64,000 bases of DNA from Verrucomicrobiota bacterium (GCA_014584295.1 JACTNC010000039.1:37496-101495); one strand, 5' to 3'. Shown: positions 44,062 through 53,762, counted from the stretch's first letter. Made by a program: numbers and translations. The notes: generated from the letters alone by a model not told the origin.

Positions 44062-45795
44062 TCAGTATACGTCGCGCAAGTAGCGCTTTTCCGCCCTGAG
44101 TGATTGAATATAGGCGGCAGCCGTTTCAGTTGACCGCCCTCCTGCCCGCTCGGCGACGGTATGCAGCGTTGCGTCGACGTCTTTCGCCATGCGGCTGGCA
44201 TCGCCACACACGTAGATGTGCGCGCCAGCCTCAAGCCATGTCCACAGTTCTTTCGCGCATTCATGTATCCGGTGCTGCACGTAGATCTTTTCCTCCTGAT
44301 CTCGGGAAAATGCGAGATCGAGGCGAGTGAGGAGTCCGTCAGCGTGAAGTTCGGTCATTTCCTCGCGATAGAGAAAATCCGTGGCTGATCTTTGATCGCC
44401 GAAGAAAAGCCAGTTCCTGCCGCGTCCCCCAATTGAGCGCCGTTCCTGAAGAAAGGCGCGAAACGGCGCAATGCCGGTACCGGGTCCTATCATGATCGCA
44501 TCGGTGTCCCCTGGAGGGGGACGAAACGAAGGATTTGCATGGACAAAGATGCCTACTGACGATTCGCCCGGCTTGACCCTCTCGGTCAGGAATGTCGAGC
44601 ACACTCCCTTGCGGCTGCGCGACTGCGCATTGTATCGCACGGCACCGACGGTGAGATGCACCTGTCCTGGATGCGCTTTTTGCGATGAGGAAATTGAATA
44701 GAGACGGGGCTGCAGTCTTCGAAGCGCGCGGACAAAGTCCTCGGGTCGAACCTGTCGATCAGCCGGAGCACTCAGCAACACGTCGATGACATGATGGGGT
44801 TCGTGGCAGCCGGGATAGAGGCGGAGCAGTTCCGCGCTGGGTTTGCCCAAGTCACAGTATTCGATGAGTGCGCGCCGGAGTGATGTTCCTTCACCCGAGG
44901 GAGTGACCACCGCTTCTTCTCCGTCGCATCTCAGGGCGGCCAAGATATCGTCTACGAGCTCCGGACAGTTCTGCGGCGTCACTCCTAGTGCATCACCTGC
45001 GTCGTAGGCGATTCCTGACGAGGCAAGGTCGAATTCAACGTGATGAACCCGTTTGGCAGAACCAGGCGCATTGAGCATGCGGGAGGTAAGCACGCGTGAG
45101 AGGAAAGGATGCTTCCTTGAGTATGCGGGTGGAGACTCTGCGTCTGGGGCCTCCGATGCAGGAGAGGTGATCGTGAGGGCTGCTGGAGCTGTCGTGACTG
45201 TTGTGGCCGTGCTGAACGCCGACAGCGCTGTGTCGAGCCATTTGGCAAAAGAGGCCTCATAGTCCAGATCGCAGTCCACGCGCGGTGTGATGCGAGTAGC
45301 ACGCCGCTTTTCGAGGCGGGCGTCGAAATCCTTGCCGCACTGACAAAACTGCGTGTAATTTGTGTCGCCAAGCGAGCAGACGGAAAAACGCATCTGGGAC
45401 ATCGATGGCGCATCCTCGCTACCTAGCGCCGCATGGAGTGCCTTGGCCGAGTCAGGGGGCTCTCCGTCGCCATAAGTGCTCACGATTACAAGCACATTTT
45501 TCTCCGAGACCAGGCGGGAGACATCAGTTTGGGCCATGTCCATTGCCATCGCCGCGAAGCCGCGTTTGCCGGCGTCCTTGGCTGCTTTCTTGGCCAGACT
45601 TTCAGCGGTGCCGGTCTGAGATCCGTAAAGGATTGTGAGAGGGATCAGGGGGTCCCCGGCCGACGTTGATGTTTTTGTCGCAGGCAGATCTGGTGCAGCG
45701 CTTCGAGAAAAGAGCCCCGCCAGGTAGCCGTTCAGCCAGGCGCGCTGCTCGAGAGTGAACGGTGCAGTGTCAGGAATGATGGGTAGCAAGTTCAT
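44062..45795 (-). CDS. CysJ-like diflavin reductase (sulfite/nitrite reductase flavoprotein subunit)
   Basis: 577 residues from the ATG at 45795, which overlaps the stop of the siroheme gene (ATGA). Order: flavodoxin-like FMN domain (about 55-195: LTILYGSQTGTAESLAKKAA, STYGDGEPPDSA, SLGDTNYTQFC), FAD domain (RLYSISSSQKAHPGQVHLTV), then NADPH-binding FNR domain (MIGPGTGIAPFRAFLQER, IYVCGDASRMAKDVDATL, ending LRDVY). It moves electrons from NADPH to a siroheme reductase. CysJ normally serves sulfite reductase, but its place after NirA, NirC and NasA genes suggests it feeds nitrite reduction here. Confidence 0.88.
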   Translation of the reverse strand: MNLLPIIPDTAPFTLEQRAWLNGYLAGLFSRSAAPDLPATKTSTSAGDPLIPLTILYGSQTGTAESLAKKAAKDAGKRGFAAMAMDMAQTDVSRLVSEKNVLVIVSTYGDGEPPDSAKALHAALGSEDAPSMSQMRFSVCSLGDTNYTQFCQCGKDFDARLEKRRATRITPRVDCDLDYEASFAKWLDTALSAFSTATTVTTAPAALTITSPASEAPDAESPPAYSRKHPFLSRVLTSRMLNAPGSAKRVHHVEFDLASSGIAYDAGDALGVTPQNCPELVDDILAALRCDGEEAVVTPSGEGTSLRRALIEYCDLGKPSAELLRLYPGCHEPHHVIDVLLSAPADRQVRPEDFVRALRRLQPRLYSISSSQKAHPGQVHLTVGAVRYNAQSRSRKGVCSTFLTERVKPGESSVGIFVHANPSFRPPPGDTDAIMIGPGTGIAPFRAFLQERRSIGGRGRNWLFFGDQRSATDFLYREEMTELHADGLLTRLDLAFSRDQEEKIYVQHRIHECAKELWTWLEAGAHIYVCGDASRMAKDVDATLHTVAERAGGRSTETAAAYIQSLRAEKRYLRDVY

Positions 45796-47579
45796 CAGGC
45801 TGAAAACTTTTCCTGCAGTTCCTTGATCGAGTGTCGCCTCACCCACGCGACAAATGTTTCTCCCGGTGTCTTTTCAGATTCGTATGTGTTCAGGATGCGT
45901 TCGACCGTCCGATTCAATTCGGCATGGTGCACACCCCGAAAGAGTTCTCGGGCGATTCCCTGCTCATTGTCCATGCCTCCGCCCAGAACGAGGTTGTAGC
46001 CTTCTGAACCGTCTGCGAGCTTCGACCCTACCAGACCCAGATCACCGCAGTAGTGCTGAGCGCAGCTATTGGGACAACCGGTGAAATGGACATTCACAGG
46101 ATGGCTCAGGCTCACGCGACTTCCCAGATGTTTCATGAGTGAAGCGGCGTGTGCCTTGGTGTCGGCCGCCGAGTACTTGCAGCCTTTGTTGCCAGTGCAG
46201 GCAATAATACCTCCCGATGACGCGGCCGCATCGTGAAAAAATCCCAGGCGGGCAATGGATCGCAGAACAGTTTGAACAAACGCGTCTGGAACGTGGGGAA
46301 TGATTACGCTTTGCCAGACGGTTAGGCGCAACTCGCCTTTGCCGTAGTGCGTGGCGAGATCGGCAACGGCGTGCATCTGTTTTGCCGTCATTCGTCCGGC
46401 CTGTGTGCCAAAGCCCAAGGATTGCAGACCCTTCTGCGCCTGGCTCGAGGCTCCCAGCCATCCGTGTTTTACGACCGGGCGGCGAGGTTCGCAGACGGAC
46501 AACGGCGCATGAACCAGTGTGAAGGCGAGCTTCTTCTGACTTTCAGCGATGAATTTCTCCAATCCCCACTTTTCGAGCAGGTATTTTAACCTGGCTTTCT
46601 TCCGATTTGTGCGGTCACCGTGTTCCTTGAAGACGCGGATCATGGCTGCGGCGACGGCCACAGTTTCCGACGGACGAAGCAGCAGCCCGGTATCCCGCGC
46701 AAAGTCGCCGTGTCCCGATATTCCGCCCAACTGGAGGCGAAAGTATATGCCCGGCTCAATTGCTGCAGTCTGGGCAGGCGCCGCTGCCAGCGATTTTTCA
46801 GTCACCCGGACCGCAGCGAAACCGATGTCATTTGTATCCGAGGCGGTGCTGATGTCCCCGCCACTGTCGAAGGCCACGTTGAATTTGCGAGGTAGCTCGT
46901 AGAGATCGCGATGATTGAGAATGTAGTGGTGGAGCCCCTTCGCAAATGGACGGACATCGATCAGTTCAACCGGTGAGAACCCGCTGTCTGGGGATGCGGT
47001 GATGTTGCGGACATTGTCGGCTCCTGATCCTCTAGAGGTTAGGCCGAGATCCTGGACTCGTGTGAGCACCTTGACAATGTCGCATGGCCGAAACTCGCGA
47101 ATCTGAAGATTCCCGCGGGTCGTAATGTGCGCGTAGCCTGCTCCCAGATCCTGTGCGAGGTCTGCTATGCCGTGCAACTGTGTCGCGGTGAGTTCGCAGG
47201 CGGGAATCCGCAGGCGCAGCATGAAGCTGTCCTGTGCAGGCGCGACATAGAACAGTCCGTGAAACTTGAATCGAAAGGTGTCCGCTTCGTCCGGAAACCT
47301 GTCCTTGTCCGCGTGGGCGACCAATTTTTCCCAGATATCGAGCGGGTTTTCGTCATATTTCCAACGCTCGGGTTTGCAGAGATCCCCGAGTGGTGTGCCG
47401 TAGACTGTGTCTTCCGCAGAGGGAGCGGCCAGATTGATAGCGCCACTGGAGGGATTGGCCGTGATCTGCCCGCCTGGGGTTTCTCCGACGAAGGGTGCTT
47501 TCGCGGCGATGGCAGCCAGAAATCCTTCAAGGTACTCCTTCTGCTCTGCGGTAAAGCCTGCGGTGGGAGGTGATGTCAT
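45795..47579 (-). CDS. NirA-family siroheme [4Fe-4S] nitrite (or sulfite) reductase
   Basis: 594 residues from ATG 47579 (47594 possible). Two ferredoxin-like/siroheme repeats are present. The cluster ligands are two pairs, ACTGNKGCKY (C-x5-C) and TGCPNSCAQHYCGD (C-x3-C), as in all siroheme reductases. YAHITTRGNLQIREF and GKGELRLTVWQSV are the paired siroheme-binding Arg blocks. It performs six-electron reduction of nitrite to ammonium, or of sulfite to sulfide; the surrounding nitrate reductase and nitrite channel favour nitrite. Translationally coupled to the diflavin reductase. Confidence 0.87.
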   Translation of the reverse strand: MTSPPTAGFTAEQKEYLEGFLAAIAAKAPFVGETPGGQITANPSSGAINLAAPSAEDTVYGTPLGDLCKPERWKYDENPLDIWEKLVAHADKDRFPDEADTFRFKFHGLFYVAPAQDSFMLRLRIPACELTATQLHGIADLAQDLGAGYAHITTRGNLQIREFRPCDIVKVLTRVQDLGLTSRGSGADNVRNITASPDSGFSPVELIDVRPFAKGLHHYILNHRDLYELPRKFNVAFDSGGDISTASDTNDIGFAAVRVTEKSLAAAPAQTAAIEPGIYFRLQLGGISGHGDFARDTGLLLRPSETVAVAAAMIRVFKEHGDRTNRKKARLKYLLEKWGLEKFIAESQKKLAFTLVHAPLSVCEPRRPVVKHGWLGASSQAQKGLQSLGFGTQAGRMTAKQMHAVADLATHYGKGELRLTVWQSVIIPHVPDAFVQTVLRSIARLGFFHDAAASSGGIIACTGNKGCKYSAADTKAHAASLMKHLGSRVSLSHPVNVHFTGCPNSCAQHYCGDLGLVGSKLADGSEGYNLVLGGGMDNEQGIARELFRGVHHAELNRTVERILNTYESEKTPGETFVAWVRRHSIKELQEKFSA

Positions 47580-47598
47580 GCTTGGCGAACGCATGGTG

Positions 47599-48459
47599 TC
47601 AGAGTCTCGCGGGCTCGCTCTCCATTGCGGGATGTGTGTGTGATGGCGCCGTTGTGAGTGCCTTTGTCTTTGCGATCGACGGGCGATAGGTCCAAAAGAG
47701 AATCAGACCCGTGAAAACAAATCCGCCTACAAAGTTGCCGATTGTGACCGGTACCTGATTCCAGAACCACCAGTCCGAGAAACTCACTTTTGCACCGAGC
47801 ATCATGCCTGTCGGAATCAGGAACATGTTTACCACGGCGTGTTCAAAGCCCTGGCCAAAAAAAGTGAGGACGGGCAGCCACATCGCGGCGATCTTGCCCG
47901 CTGTCGATTGCGAAGTGAGTGCCATGACGACGCCCATGCAAACCATCCAGTTGCAGAGCATGGCTTTTACGAAAACGGTGACGAATCCTGCGTGGCCATT
48001 TGCCGCATAGGCAACGGTCTTGGCTTCGGCTGCTGCCACAATTCGCGTTGCGATGCCCGTCGGTGCGTCGGTCCCCATGTTGGTCATCGCTACATAGAGC
48101 ATGAGTCCGTAGAGAACACTTCCGATCAGATTACCGACAAATACCCAGAGCAGATTGTTGATTACGGAGCGCCAGTGCGCCCGGCCATCGAGCCCTGCCA
48201 TTGTGACGACCGCAAAATTTCCGCTCACGAGTTCCAAACCCAGAAGGACGATCATTACGAAGCCCACGGGGAAAACGATTGCGCCTGTCAAAGGCACACC
48301 GGTTTGCAGGCTTGCAGTAAATGCCAGGCTTGTGGCAAAGCCGAGCAATGCTCCCGAGAGTATTCCACGAAGCAACAGGTCGCTGATCTTGAGCGAGGAT
48401 TTGATTTCGCCGCTGGCGAGCATGGCCTTCACGACGTCGGCAGGTTTGATGTAGTCCAT
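47599..48459 (-). CDS. Formate/nitrite transporter (FocA/NirC) family channel
   Basis: 286 residues from ATG 48459 (MDYIKPADVVKAMLASGEIKSSL, the usual family start); an upstream in-frame ATG at 48531 would place the start right next to the putative regulatory motif and is less likely. Six membrane helices with the family block LVSGNFAVVTMAG, the FVGNLIGSVLYG helix and GFEHAVVNMFLIPTGMMLG containing the pore His. It moves nitrite (or formate) across the inner membrane. The nirA-like gene starts 19 bases after its stop. Confidence 0.92.
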   Translation of the reverse strand: MDYIKPADVVKAMLASGEIKSSLKISDLLLRGILSGALLGFATSLAFTASLQTGVPLTGAIVFPVGFVMIVLLGLELVSGNFAVVTMAGLDGRAHWRSVINNLLWVFVGNLIGSVLYGLMLYVAMTNMGTDAPTGIATRIVAAAEAKTVAYAANGHAGFVTVFVKAMLCNWMVCMGVVMALTSQSTAGKIAAMWLPVLTFFGQGFEHAVVNMFLIPTGMMLGAKVSFSDWWFWNQVPVTIGNFVGGFVFTGLILFWTYRPSIAKTKALTTAPSHTHPAMESEPARL

Positions 48460-48532
48460 GAGAAGAGAGGTGTAGATTACTTGTTCACTCTCTTGAGCTC
48501 TGGCCGTGCCACGACGGGTCGCCTGGCTCATT

Positions 48533-48565
48533 AATTCTCTGCAATTTTTTAATCAGAATGATGAA
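48533..48565 (-). promoter_or_regulatory. Candidate nitrate-regulon motif before the nitrite channel gene (copy 1)
   Basis: On the + strand this contains CTCTGCA, five variable bases, then TTAATCAGAATGATGAA. It matches 52653-52685 at 26 of 33 positions without gaps; the mismatches are mostly the five-base spacer. It lies 73 bases upstream of the channel ATG and overlaps the last codons of the nitrate reductase gene, so the channel-NirA-flavoprotein genes probably have their own internal regulated promoter. Confidence 0.55.
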
Positions 48566-50790
48566 GCGGCTTCATCAAGACCGGTTGTCGCGCGATCAAT
48601 CCGTACCGCACATGCCTTGTAGCTGGGCTGCCGGGAATGGGGATCGAATGACGGGTGAGTCAGGCGGTTCACGTGTGCGAAGTGCATGGGCATGAAGAGC
48701 TGGCCGCTCTGGATATTGGGAGTGATAACGACAAAAGCGGCCGCTGTGCCGCGGCGCGAACGGACGGTGACCGAGTCATTGTTTTCCAGGTTCAGCCCCT
48801 TGGCATCTTTCGGGTTGATTTCGACGTACAGCGCGGTGGGTGCGAGACGTCGGAGGACCTCACTCTTGTCGGTTCGGGATCCGGCATGCCATTGCGACGA
48901 GGAACCGCGTCCGGTGAGCAGCAGAAAGGGATATTCGTTGTCGGTTGTCTCGGGCATGGGTCGTGGCGCCTCAAAGTGAAAGACGGCCCGGCCATCAGCC
49001 GTGTAGAACTGACCGTCAGAAAAGAGCCGACGTTCGTGCCCGATTGCCGCGCTGCCTGAACTGCTTGCATACGGCCATTGGATGCCACGTGCCGACTCGA
49101 TGTGATCGTAGCCTTCTATGCCGCTGAAATCGCAGGGTTGTCCGCGGGAAAGTTCCCGCAGGATTCCGAACGCGGCCTCCGGACTCTTCCACCGCGCAAA
49201 CATGTCGCCGCAGCCCCATAGCTCGGCGACGAGTTTGAAGATCGAAAAATCGCTCAGGGCTTCGCCGGGTGCACGAGAGACCTTGCGGATGACCCCCAGC
49301 CTACGCTCTGAGTTGATTAGAACGCCCTCTTTTTCGCCCCAGCCGGCGGCTGGAAGGACAAGGTCCGCCAGGCGGGCGGTTTCTGTTGTGGGATACATGT
49401 CCTGAACCACCATAAAATCGAGCTTGTCACGAAGCGCTGCAAAGCGGGATTGATTGATCCATGAGTGAGCGGTGTTGGTTGCGATTACCCACAGGGCGCG
49501 GATTTTCCCATGGTCGATGCCGTCGATGATCTCGTCGTACGCCCAACTCTTTCTTGCGGGGATCAATTCCGGAGGAATGCCCAGGATATCGGCTACGTGT
49601 GCGCGGTGAGACGCAGATGCAAAGTCGTATCCACCCATCAATGACGAAGCATTGCCGAAGAGGCGGGAACCCATGGCATTACACTGCCCGGTAATCGAAT
49701 TTGCTCCGGTACCGGGCCGGCCAATGTTTCCCGTCATGAGCGCCAGATTGATGATGGCTTGGGCCGTGCGGGTCGACTCATGGCCCTGATTTACCCCCAT
49801 TGTCCACCAGAACGAAACGCGTTTCCCTGTCGCAACGATTTCCGTCAGGCGATCAAACGTGGCTGCTGATATCGCAGTTTCGCGGAGCGTGCGTTCGCGC
49901 GGAAAGTCGGCGAGAAATGTCCGGAACTCAGCGAATCGGTTTGTATGTACGTCGACGAAGGCCTGATCCACAGCGCCGCGATCGAGCAATCCGCGGGCGA
50001 GGCCATAGAGAAGAACGAGGTCGCTTTTCGGTCGCAGCGGAACATGCAGTGTCGCCGCCATGGCGGTCTCCGTTACGCGCGGATCGATCACGACAATATC
50101 CGGATTGTGCGGATTCCGCATCACACGCTGCCACATGATGGGGTGGGCGATACACGGATTTGATCCGATGAAGAAGAGCGCATCGCTTTCTTCAAAGTCG
50201 GCATAGGTGTAGGGAGGAGCGTCGAATCCAAACGACTGTCGATACGCGACGTGGGAGGTTGCCATGCACTGACGCGTGTTCGAGTCGAGGTGAATCAATC
50301 CCATGCCAAACTTGGTCAAGGCTCCGAGAAGTGCCATTTCCTCAGTGGTGATCTGGCCGGTACTGAGGGCCGCGACGGCGTGTTGACCGTGGCGGGACTG
50401 CACCTCCTTGAAACGGCTGACAAAGGTTTCGAGAGCTTGAGACCAGGACACAGCTTCCATCTGTCCCGTGCTCTTGTTCCGCAACAACGGGGTTCGCGCG
50501 CGGTCCAGAGCGCCGAGCGGCGTCAAGGCCTCCCATCCTTTGGGGCAGGCCATACCGAGGTTGACAGGGTAGTGGGGGTTCGGTGTGAGGTTGATTGCCT
50601 GACCGGTGTGATCCAGATGCACCGTGAGAGAACAGCCCGTGCTGCAAAAGCCGCACACGGATTGGGCTGTGCCTGCGGGCGTGAGCCTCACCGGCACGCT
50701 ACCCAGGCCGAATCCTCCCGGGTGCAGCACAAGTTCCGACGTCATCGGACCCTCGCGGGCGGTCAAGGCACGGGCAATGCGATCCTTCAT
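48553..50790 (-). CDS. Assimilatory molybdopterin nitrate reductase (NasA/NarB/NapA type)
   Basis: 745 residues, no Tat signal, so cytoplasmic. The N-terminal [4Fe-4S] site is [13 protein letters not shown]...MACPKGWE (C-x2-C-x3-C-xn-C). SNTRQCMAT includes the Cys that binds molybdenum in nitrate reductases of this class. Mo-bis-MGD binding blocks include [42 protein letters not shown] and [24 protein letters not shown]; the last is strongly nitrate-reductase-like. It reduces nitrate to nitrite. Its start overlaps the stop of the DmsB-DmsC-like gene (ATGA), so the two are one unit. Confidence 0.9.
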   Translation of the reverse strand: MKDRIARALTAREGPMTSELVLHPGGFGLGSVPVRLTPAGTAQSVCGFCSTGCSLTVHLDHTGQAINLTPNPHYPVNLGMACPKGWEALTPLGALDRARTPLLRNKSTGQMEAVSWSQALETFVSRFKEVQSRHGQHAVAALSTGQITTEEMALLGALTKFGMGLIHLDSNTRQCMATSHVAYRQSFGFDAPPYTYADFEESDALFFIGSNPCIAHPIMWQRVMRNPHNPDIVVIDPRVTETAMAATLHVPLRPKSDLVLLYGLARGLLDRGAVDQAFVDVHTNRFAEFRTFLADFPRERTLRETAISAATFDRLTEIVATGKRVSFWWTMGVNQGHESTRTAQAIINLALMTGNIGRPGTGANSITGQCNAMGSRLFGNASSLMGGYDFASASHRAHVADILGIPPELIPARKSWAYDEIIDGIDHGKIRALWVIATNTAHSWINQSRFAALRDKLDFMVVQDMYPTTETARLADLVLPAAGWGEKEGVLINSERRLGVIRKVSRAPGEALSDFSIFKLVAELWGCGDMFARWKSPEAAFGILRELSRGQPCDFSGIEGYDHIESARGIQWPYASSSGSAAIGHERRLFSDGQFYTADGRAVFHFEAPRPMPETTDNEYPFLLLTGRGSSSQWHAGSRTDKSEVLRRLAPTALYVEINPKDAKGLNLENNDSVTVRSRRGTAAAFVVITPNIQSGQLFMPMHFAHVNRLTHPSFDPHSRQPSYKACAVRIDRATTGLDEAASSF

Positions 50791-52394
50791 CGTTTTGGAA
50801 GTCCGGGCATGCCTGGGGCTGAAACGGCGCGGAAGAAGATGGTGCGCTCCACAAACTCGCCGATTGCGAAAAGAGCAAACCCCGTGCGTAGGTTGTCCGT
50901 TATGAGAAGGGCTGCTGCCGCGAGTCCGAGTCCGAGACGTACGAGAAACGTCGTTAGCAGAGGCCCCCGCAGCAGACGTGTCGAAATCGACTCAGGGCCT
51001 TCAGGCCTGTTTGATGGCAGCAAGTGGGTTCCTTCCATCGCGAGTTTCATGAGTAGTGCTCCCGAGGCGGCCAGCGGGTGGAGCACGCTCAACGCGGAAA
51101 TTGCGGCGGTGGACAGAAATCTTCCGAAAGTCGAAGTGGGTGACCAGAACTGGCGCCGAGTGTCCACGTAGATCATCGCGGAACAAGCGATCGCAGTGGT
51201 GCCTAGGAGGAGGAGCGACGTGTTTGCCAGCAGAGGTGCGATGGGAAGAATTCCCCATGTCACCGCGAGGTGGCTGCCTGCCACGACCATGACCGCCCCA
51301 AAGACCACCGCTTCCCGGCTGAGCCACGAACGGCGGAGATTGAGAAAGACCCGCCAGGCGCGAAACGGCTGTCCGAGATGGGCCACGCTGGCCATCAGTC
51401 CGGCGACAAAAAGTGTGTAGCCGGTCGTTGCGACGTTCGGTGCGGTGAATTCCCCTATGATGGCCATGCCGCTGGCGACCTGCAAACCGATCCCCAATTG
51501 TGTGAGCACCAGCATGGCCACGAGAGGTGTGTGTGCACACTGGGCTGAAATTGAATGGGCGTCGGCGCGCCGCAGTGAAGCGGGAAGTGGCTTTGATGAA
51601 ACGTAGCGCGTCGTCGGCCGAGTGATTGCCGGATCCGGAGCGCAGGGAAGGAAGTTAGAGGTCGCTGCTATTGGACGTCCGTTGAGCCGACCAACAGGGA
51701 CTTTGACGATTGAGATTGCCTGGGTTGGGCAGGCCTGCACGCAGGCAGGAGCTTCTCCAACAGACAGGCGTCCGCGGCACATGTCACATTTGCGAACGAT
51801 ACCGAGGCGCTCTGAGTACTTTGGAACGTCGTAGGGGCACTTCAAAACACAGTATTGGCAACCGATGCATTGGTCATCGAGGTGCCGAACAATGCCGGTG
51901 AGTGGATCTTTTTCGTAGGCGAGGACCGGGCAGCCATTCAGACAGGCTGGGTCGGCGCAGTGATGACAGGCCGTCGTGATCGTTTGCTGAAATGGGTGCG
52001 TGGAGTCGTCGCTGACAAGCAGCCCGATATCCCGCCAAGTTTCATCTTCATCCAGACCGTTGAGGGCGTGGCAGCCCGCGACACACGCCTTGCATCCTGT
52101 GCAGGAATCCAGTTCCACCTGGAAGGCATATTGTTCGTCGACGGCGGGCTGAGAGAGCGGGATGAGTTCAGAGAAGCGAGTAACGGATCCGTCGGGCACC
52201 TGCGTATCGTGGGCCCTTGAGAAACGCGAAACGGGTGTATCAAGTACGCGCTGTTCTGCCAGCAACTCGGCTAGGTAACTGGAGAGGTTTGCGGTCTTGG
52301 GAGTCGCCTCAAAGTCGGGTCGCATCGTCAGTAGGCATGGTGTACGATTGAGCGAGACTGGAGATGTTGGTCGGAACCGTTCATCGTTGTGCAT
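50787..52394 (-). CDS. DmsB-DmsC-like fusion: four-cluster ferredoxin subunit joined to a membrane anchor
   Basis: 535 residues if started at 52394 (ATG 52325 would give 512). The N-terminal half (about 85-255) has four cysteine groups, [40 protein letters not shown] and CDMC...CVQACP, as in DmsB/NrfC electron-transfer subunits. The C-terminal half (about 285-535) is a DmsC-type anchor with about eight hydrophobic helices. It would take electrons from membrane quinol and pass them to the translationally coupled nitrate reductase on the cytoplasmic side. In DMSO reductase these are two separate proteins. The fusion is directly visible, the quinol role inferred. Confidence 0.85.
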   Translation of the reverse strand: MHNDERFRPTSPVSLNRTPCLLTMRPDFEATPKTANLSSYLAELLAEQRVLDTPVSRFSRAHDTQVPDGSVTRFSELIPLSQPAVDEQYAFQVELDSCTGCKACVAGCHALNGLDEDETWRDIGLLVSDDSTHPFQQTITTACHHCADPACLNGCPVLAYEKDPLTGIVRHLDDQCIGCQYCVLKCPYDVPKYSERLGIVRKCDMCRGRLSVGEAPACVQACPTQAISIVKVPVGRLNGRPIAATSNFLPCAPDPAITRPTTRYVSSKPLPASLRRADAHSISAQCAHTPLVAMLVLTQLGIGLQVASGMAIIGEFTAPNVATTGYTLFVAGLMASVAHLGQPFRAWRVFLNLRRSWLSREAVVFGAVMVVAGSHLAVTWGILPIAPLLANTSLLLLGTTAIACSAMIYVDTRRQFWSPTSTFGRFLSTAAISALSVLHPLAASGALLMKLAMEGTHLLPSNRPEGPESISTRLLRGPLLTTFLVRLGLGLAAAALLITDNLRTGFALFAIGEFVERTIFFRAVSAPGMPGLPKR

Positions 52395-52697
52395 GGCGTG
52401 GTCCCGTGCTGTGCCAGGAGGATCGCATCAAGGACGCCGTCGTCTCGAATGATAGCGCGGCGCCGGCGCATTCCTTGGGAAAATCCAGCGGGTTTCCTGT
52501 CGAGCGAATTGGCGCGCCCGATGATTGTGAGGCAATCCGCACGCCGGGATTGCGAGGCAGATGAACGGTGAATGCGGGAAGTAGGCGCGGCTGTCATGCA
52601 GTTGCCGGTCCACATAGCTGCCGCGATGCCAGCCTAATCAAGTGGCCCAAGAAATGCTCTGCATACAATTAATCGGAATGATGAACGTGATTGATGC
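52395..52697. other. Gap between divergent dmsBC-like and LysR genes; possible long leader
   Basis: About 300 bases without a supported gene. It holds the second copy of the nitrate-regulon motif close to the LysR start. If that motif drives the minus-strand genes, their transcript would carry a leader of about 250 bases. A small hairpin CAATCC/GGATTG (around 52533-52552) and a GC-rich palindrome GCGCCGGCGC (around 52460) lie in it. Frames here do not resemble proteins. Confidence 0.4.
52653..52685. promoter_or_regulatory. Candidate nitrate-regulon motif in the LysR/DmsBC gap (copy 2)
   Basis: CTCTGCA, five variable bases, then TTAATCGGAATGATGAA on the + strand, ending 12 bases before the LysR ATG. 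It agrees with copy 1 at 26 of 33 positions. The position fits LysR autoregulation plus control of the divergent reductase genes. A T-N11-A core typical of LysR sites can be drawn in the conserved block, but such cores are frequent by chance. Confidence 0.55.
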
Positions 52698-53627
52698 ATG
52701 AAGGAGACGATAGACAGCCGACAGCTGCTTGCCTTCGCTACTCTGGCGCGAAAGCAAAGCTTCACCTTGGCCGCGAAGGAGTTGTTTCTCACACAATCCG
52801 CGGTGAGCCACGCCATCAAGGCACTCGAGCAGGAACTGGAAACGCGTATCTTCAATCGCGTTGGCAAGCGCGTCTTCCTGACGCAGGCCGGAGAGCAGTT
52901 ATTGCGGCACGCGGAAAGGATTCTCCGCGAAATGCAGCTCGCACGTGCCGGGCTGGAGGAATTGCGCAATTGGGGCCACAGCCGCCTGCGGATCGGGGCG
53001 AGCCTCACGGCCTGTCAGTACCTGCTCCCTTCGGTTCTGCGCGAATTCAAGCGGAATTCCCCGCGGTGCACCCTGAAGATCGAGACGGGCGATGCCCCAA
53101 AGATGGAGGAATTGCTGCGCGACAATCAGATCGACCTGGCGATCATGATTGAACCGAGAGATGATGACATCAGCTTCCGCCGACTTTTTGAGGATGAATT
53201 AAGGTTCCTGGTTTCTCCGCTGCATCCTTGGGTCCAGGCCGGTGCAGTTGGGCAACCTCGCGTAGCGGACGAGACGATCATCCTGTACAGCAAGAGCAGT
53301 CAGACGTTTCGGATGATTTCCGAGTATTTCCTGCACGATCGCATCCCTCTCAATCATGTGATGGAGCTCGGGAGCATGGAATCCATCAAGGAACTCGTGA
53401 AAATCGGCTTGGGCGTGGGCGTTGTTGCACCGTGGATCGTACAACGTGAACTGGCTGATTCCTCCTTGGTCTCATTTCCGTTGGGTACCCGGCCCCTGAG
53501 GCGCGTCTGGGGCATCGCCCATCTGCGAGGGCGGAGTCTTACGCTTGCAGAAGAAACATTTGCGAGTTTATGCGAAGCTGCTGCTCAACGTCTGGGATTG
53601 CAAGCCGAAGTCGTTAAGTCGCACTGA
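52698..53627 (+). CDS. LysR-family transcriptional regulator
   Basis: 309 residues. The N-terminal winged helix reads DSRQLLAFATLARKQSFTLAAKELFLTQSAVSHAIKALEQEL, a textbook LysR DNA-binding domain, followed by the linker helix and the LysR substrate domain (LRIGASLTACQYLLPSVLREFKRNSP, LVKIGLGVGVVAPWIV). Divergent to the nitrate cluster across about 300 bases, it is probably its activator, comparable in position to NtcB/CysB-type regulators. The inducer is unknown; nitrate or nitrite is a guess. Confidence 0.92.
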   Translation: MKETIDSRQLLAFATLARKQSFTLAAKELFLTQSAVSHAIKALEQELETRIFNRVGKRVFLTQAGEQLLRHAERILREMQLARAGLEELRNWGHSRLRIGASLTACQYLLPSVLREFKRNSPRCTLKIETGDAPKMEELLRDNQIDLAIMIEPRDDDISFRRLFEDELRFLVSPLHPWVQAGAVGQPRVADETIILYSKSSQTFRMISEYFLHDRIPLNHVMELGSMESIKELVKIGLGVGVVAPWIVQRELADSSLVSFPLGTRPLRRVWGIAHLRGRSLTLAEETFASLCEAAAQRLGLQAEVVKSH

Positions 53628-53685
53628 GCGGGATTGTTTGCTCAGCGGGGGCGACGTCAGGTGATGCAGATTTTTGCATCGTAAA

Positions 53686-53762
53686 TGGCGCAGCCGTAGG
53701 GAGTCGAACCCCAAACCTTCTGATCCGTAGTCAGATGCTCTATCCAATTGAGCTACGGCTGC
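53686..53762 (-). tRNA. tRNA-Arg (anticodon ACG), CCA encoded
   Basis: On the minus strand GCAGCCG (5' acceptor) pairs with CGGCTGC; D-arm GCTC...GAGC; anticodon stem TCTGA/TCAGA around the loop CTACGGA giving ACG; T-loop TTCGACT in a TGGGG/CCCTA stem. A G discriminator is followed by an encoded CCA, so 77 bases in total. The ACG anticodon is normally modified to ICG and reads CGU/CGC/CGA. No integrase or attachment duplication is visible next to it. Confidence 0.96.

Noticed and set aside
43113..44264. 383-codon minus-strand frame
   Set aside because: Antisense to SatD-like and DUF3307 genes, runs across the hairpin terminators, and its residue make-up is rich in Arg, Gln and Pro without recognisable domains.
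52610..52640. Sigma-54-like GG-N10-GC on the minus strand before the DmsBC-like gene
   Set aside because: Only the GG/GC spacing fits; the remaining consensus bases are poor, and such spacings are frequent in GC-rich DNA.
53663..53680. Hairpin GATGCA/TGCATC beyond the tRNA 3' end
   Set aside because: Only six pairs with no T run on the minus strand; not enough to call a terminator.
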